Shown: one piece after another, positions 23,501-64,000 of the stretch
How positions within the stretch are numbered: the stretch's first letter is position 1
Layout of the letters: every line of letters starts with the position of its first letter
Source of the DNA: Symsagittifera roscoffensis
Taxonomy: Eukaryota > Xenacoelomorpha > Acoela > Convolutidae
Assembly: GCF_963678635.1 (NCBI RefSeq)
Contig: NC_087066.1
Coordinates: forward strand, 22,043,996-22,107,995
Direction: 5' to 3'
DNA length: 64,000 bases
Translations under genes and position numbers: made by a program
The notes under the pieces: model-generated
Told to the model about the DNA's origin: nothing
The model's database searches: none
Seen by the model: only the letters and a program-made list of their open reading frames with translations

Positions 23501-23871
23501 ACTAACGGTTTTCTACTCAGCACAAGCATTTTATTGCCCTTCGGCTTGGCCCCTGACTTTTGACTAATTTTTATTGCATATTTCTCCCACAAGATCTCAA
23601 TATACTTGATAAACTAATTTCTTGGGTTCAATGCAACATTTGCAGACAAAATTGGTATCGGACAAAAAGGTTTTATAGGTTTTTTCTATAGACTTTTTTG
23701 TTGCTAAATAAGCAAAACCTTGTTTGCACTGTGTTTTGAGTACATAATTAAACCCAGATTTGTACTTTTTTAACGGAGTAGTCTTAAAAATCCAATAGCT
23801 GAGTGTGAGATGGCTTCAAAATTTTCGGCAAAAACGTTATGGGCGTTGATGGACTCAAATGTATATCGCAG
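20599..23871. other. convergent intergenic region
   Basis: Lies between the 3' ends of the ion-channel gene (+) and HPD (-). AT-rich with no gene seen. It contains fragments of the hairpin-ended repeat (near 21766-21800 and 22878-22920), a diverged match to the 6.3-kb inverted-repeat element (near 22160-22200) and the long palindrome at 23.2-23.5 kb. Confidence 0.45.
23197..23470. repeat. long near-perfect palindrome
   Basis: Arms at about 23204-23312 and 23345-23459 are reverse complements. The main difference is a 9-base insertion (ttcagtcat) in the right arm; the outer T/A-rich tracts also mirror. The 32-base spacer is AT-rich. Transcribed, it would form a hairpin of about 100 bp. The two arms give mirrored short open frames, which are not independent genes. 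Confidence 0.85.
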
Positions 23872-23872
23872 T

Positions 23873-23878
23873 TTTATT
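23873..23878 (-). terminator. HPD: poly(A) signal of HPD
   Basis: AATAAA on the - strand about 147 bases after the HPD stop codon, giving a compact 3' UTR. Confidence 0.6.
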
Positions 23879-24024
23879 TTTAAGAAAAAAAAATTGATGA
23901 TGGAGCCATAGAAATATTAAATTTACAATACTGAAGAAATACTAGATAGAACATGACACTCCCTGGCTGTATAATATTACCAAATGAAGACAATGCAGAC
24001 TTCTAAAAACCAAATTGAGCGAGT

Positions 24025-60811
<36,787 letters not shown>

Positions 60812-61225
60812 GAAGCTTCTTGAAGATTTAACAAAAATTACAAAAAAGTTTTTGATAATAACTTCGACCTACTAAGATATTAATCAGGTCAAACAGCATG
60901 AAGATATCCTCCAAAACGAGTACGATAATCTTCAGCTCAACTAGCATATCTAGAAATTCAATAGCTTTTGAATCATCTTCAAGAATCTCTATGGTTTTTT
61001 CCAATTCTTCAAATTTGTAGTGATACACAGGGAAAAAACATTTACGAAAAAAAATTGTTTCAAAGAAATGTACCGCGTAGTATAAAATTTTAGAAACATC
61101 AATATCAATATCAACACCATACTTACGCTAAAATTTTTAGTTTTTTAAAGTTTTTTTTCTCAATTGATGATTATAGTTAGCTGCCTTGATTTATATATTC
61201 CTCAAACAATTAGTTAATAATCGCA

Positions 61226-61535
61226 GGCGCGGATCTAAGATTTTCTCGAGGGAAAGCAGATTTTAAAAAAAGAGAAAATGGTTATTGATGATATTGATTT
61301 CCCAAGCTCTGCCAAAACACGCTAAAAACGCTTTTTTGTAATGTGTTTGGTTTTTCTTGACAAAAATTTGCGTTTTTTCTGCACATCCTCAACGGTTTAA
61401 AATTTTTATTTTAAAGTTTTTTAATTTGATAATGTCGATTTCTCGAGCTCTCCCAAAATAGGCTCGAGACCTTTTTTGAAATTTGTTTGGATTGTTTTGA
61501 CCAAAAATTTGTGTTTTTTTTGCGCACCAACCTCA
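61226..61535. repeat. diverged fragment of the hAT-like MITE
   Basis: Starts like the copy at 24272 (gcggatctaagattttctcgaggg.aagc.gatttt). The interior then repeats: ctctgccaaaacacgc and ctctcccaaaataggc introduce two similar blocks about 140 bases apart. Confidence 0.55.
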
Positions 61536-61539
61536 ACAG

Positions 61540-61713
61540 TACGAGGCCAAATAAGCGCACTTTTGGTGTTTGTAGGTCCCTGAAATCAAGTGGAAAGACT
61601 TTGAACACGGTGTCGACACAATCAAAGAAACTACAAGATCAAAAAAATCAAAAGGACTGCTTCGTTGTTGAATTTGCTTGAAATATACCAAAAACAAAGA
61701 GTTTGACCTCGTA
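61540..61713. mobile_element. short TACGAGGCC MITE
   Basis: 174 bp with ends TACGAGGCCAAA and TTTGACCTCGTA, matching the termini of the 652-bp copy at 54837 but with an unrelated interior. Confidence 0.65.
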
Positions 61714-62059
61714 ATAAAAATAGTATACTTTGGTACCAAAAAACGTCTTCAGAATAGCTAACCGGTCGGTTGGCAAAAAAATGGATGATTCAAAAATTAA
61801 TACTGCTGACATTTGGGCAGTCAAGGGATCGACTCTCCGAGAAGAGGGGAGCGCATATGGGTTTTAATTGATTTTGTGTATTTCCGAGACAAATATAATT
61901 CATTACATATGTAAAATTCAGACCACAAATTGGATGGTATTGTCATGCAATTTTTTTTTTCGAGGAAAACATTCACGATAATCGAGTATAATCTATTATT
62001 TTTGTCACTGAAATTGAAATTTTTTGTCAAGATGATCCATTATAAACATTAAGACCATT

Positions 62060-62278
62060 TTTTCCACGGGGGAAAGGACCAACACAAGAGCTGTACAGCT
62101 CATCACGGCGAACCGCTGTTGTGCTCCTGTTTAAGAACTGCATGCAATTTGCTCCTGTTTAAGAACTGCTTGAGTTGCTTCACCCTCAAGCAACGAGCAC
62201 GGATCATGGTGGGCCTCGAACATCCGACCTTCCGATTGAGAGGCGGAGACGTAACAACTTCACCACTGCTCCCCTATT
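62060..62278 (-). repeat. tRNA-derived SINE
   Basis: On the - strand the head (62275-62202) has an A-box-like block AGTGGTGAAGTTGTTA and a B-box block GGATGTTCGAGGCCC at tRNA spacing, i.e. an internal RNA polymerase III promoter. The body contains gcagttcttaaacaggagc twice. It is not a functional tRNA gene because stem pairing is poor. Confidence 0.7.
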
Positions 62279-64000
62279 TTAGTAAAAACTAAAAATCATA
62301 TTTTATTAAACACTAAAAATCAATCATAACCAAATTTATTCAATTTTGTTTTTCTATAAACCTTTACCACTAAACCCCCAACCTCTTTACCACGAGTTGC
62401 GAAATAAAAGTTTCAAAGTTGCAGTTTAGATTATTGATTTTGGTTAAGCGCAAAGTGTGGACTTTGTTGTAGTCCCAATTATATAATTCTTGAGTGTTTT
62501 TCACTTTTATTTTAAAACTTAGAGTGGCATTTTTTTCAATGCTTGAACAAATCTAATCAATAACATTTAGTCAAAATTACAAAAGAATTTCAAAATCCAA
62601 GGAGTTTTTTATTTATTACGACTGCTGTGTGATTGCATTAGCAATAAAATAGATCGTTATATTTCGATTTTTGCTGGTCATTTTAAAAAATAATAGGAAT
62701 CAGAGTTTTGACCCGACTGATAACGGTATACAGCGGCTTGGGGGTGCAAGACAAACTTTAGAACATTTCAATCTTTGATATTTTAAAAGTTTTCAATATC
62801 AATTTTCTGGTATGTCATGTTGCCAAAGAGTATAACAAGCCAGGCGACACAGCCTCTTAAAAACTCACAATATTAGTAACCAAAGTTCAAATTTCGCTTT
62901 TAGGCGTTCAGCAATTAAATGGAAAAAATTGTTTCGTGTTTTCTTTTTATCTTAATAGTGACTTTAAAATTGGCGACTTTATTTGACGAGGTAAAAATAT
63001 TGGTTGGTCGGAATTGAGAATTTGAAGGGTTAAAAAGTTTGAGAACCCATTCGTGAATTGACAATTTTAATTAACAACTTACTTAGCATATTTTGCTGAG
63101 CGTTCTTAGGATCTGTATTAGTTTTGTATCAGTGTTGCTATCTTAGTTTTAATTTGCTTAGGGTTTGTTGTTCGTCATAATTTTACAGCCAGCAGTTTTG
63201 TAAAAGTTTCACTTGTTTGTTATGACGGCTCGCTTCAAGGCAAGGCTGGCTGTTTGGTTAGAAGCGGATGGAGTTCAATGAGATGACCAAAAAGGTACTC
63301 TAAAAATTAGCCGAGCATGTTCGCACTGGGGGCACAGCCATAATCATGTGTGCCTACAGCATGAAATAACTTATACATTTGAAAGTTTTTAAAGAAAAAG
63401 TAGAGCAGCCTAATTTTAGAAGCCTAAAAATGAATGTTTCAGTTTTTTAATTCAGTATTCAAATACTTTTCCACAAAAGTTGTGCAAAAGCGCAAGTTAA
63501 GGTGAGCTAACTTTGAAATTTTGAACAATTTTAACAGAGCTCTTGAAGATGAAATTGATCATTGACACACTTGCTAATTGACCAGTCCACTCATATTCCG
63601 CAAGGAATCCGCTTATAATTCACATAACACACAGTCGTAATGGGCTATTGTCTTTTACTTTTCCCTGCCCTATTTAGTGCTTCTGAAAAATTTTAAAATT
63701 CGATAGAGGTTTATAACTACCAATATCAGAGATAAAAACAGTCAAAAATTTTTCATCTTTGTTTTTCTGTCCAACATATTTGTTTTACAAAAGCTGGCAC
63801 ATCAAAGAGCATCAAAGAGTGACTGCTCCGCTTTTTTTTTCAATTTCTTTGTTTTTGGGACTTTCATTTACATTTGAGTTTTATTTTTACAAGCTCCAGA
63901 TTTTGGTTCTAATTAAACTTGACTGGTTCACAGCCAAATATTTGAATGTCTTCAGTGGTTTTTGATCTTATTTTGCGTGACTTTTTAAAACTTTTTATTT
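62279..64000. other. right end of the window, no gene seen
   Basis: AT-rich sequence with only short chance frames. No exon, RNA gene or clear repeat could be supported. Confidence 0.4.

Larger units (their letters stand above)
60812..62059. other. region upstream of HPD
   Basis: Contains the HPD 5' flank. No TATA box or other promoter element could be assigned. A hAT-like MITE fragment begins near 61226 (CAGGCGCGGATCTAAGATTTT) and a small TACGAGGCC MITE lies at 61540-61713. The 66-codon frame at 61028-60828 (-) ends before the HPD ATG and has no recognisable domain. Confidence 0.4.

Noticed and set aside
23246-23592. Two opposite frames of 105 and 89 codons with the same internal peptide
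   Set aside because: The shared peptide comes from the palindrome arms being reverse complements; there is no evidence of a gene.
62202-62275. Functional tRNA gene
   Set aside because: A-box and B-box are present but acceptor and anticodon stems do not pair well; it is the head of a SINE.

Overview
The window is animal nuclear DNA. It is AT-rich and gene-poor, its genes are split by GT-AG introns, and it is heavily loaded with LTR retrotransposons, MITEs and a tRNA-derived SINE. The species cannot be fixed from the sequence. A marine or aquatic invertebrate is a reasonable guess from the repeat types, but no diagnostic marker was seen.

Two host genes can be assembled exon by exon and point tail to tail. 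On the + strand (11.47-20.59 kb) is a pentameric ligand-gated ion channel subunit that lacks the canonical Cys-loop cysteines. Its second intron holds a decayed BEL/Pao retrotransposon (12579-19064; LTRs of about 228 bp, target duplication AAGGG). On the - strand (60.81 down to 24.03 kb) is a complete 10-coding-exon gene for 4-hydroxyphenylpyruvate dioxygenase (HPD, tyrosine catabolism). It encodes 383 aa with the full iron-binding triad H184/H267/E350. Its coding exons total only about 1.15 kb but spread over 36.8 kb.

Most of the HPD gene length is retroelement. Intron 7 (19.6 kb) carries a very young 18.9-kb Ty3/gypsy-type, retrovirus-like element in the same orientation as HPD (35172-54086). 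Its two 410-bp LTRs show no difference by eye and it is flanked by GTTA. It has an unbroken 2740-codon gag-pol, an envelope glycoprotein of 872 aa, an unrecognised 601-aa ORF overlapping the env end by ATGA, two small hydrophobic ORFs, a basic 155-aa ORF overlapping the gag start, and a 378-codon open frame with no ATG that runs into env. Intron 8 carries a second, badly decayed gypsy element (about 27030-33438). Smaller introns carry MITEs.

The left end (1-1.1 kb) is the gag/protease end of another decayed gypsy-like element. From 3.4 to 10.3 kb there are several copies of a non-autonomous repeat of about 530 bp, marked by a perfect 17-bp hairpin near one end; two copies are in tandem. Other repeats include a hAT-like MITE with 8-bp target duplication (24272-24684), a TACGAGGCC-ended MITE (54837-55488 and 61540-61713), a 0.1-kb-arm palindrome (23.2-23.5 kb), a foldback element (26.1-26.4 kb), long G/C homopolymers, and a SINE (about 62.06-62.28 kb).
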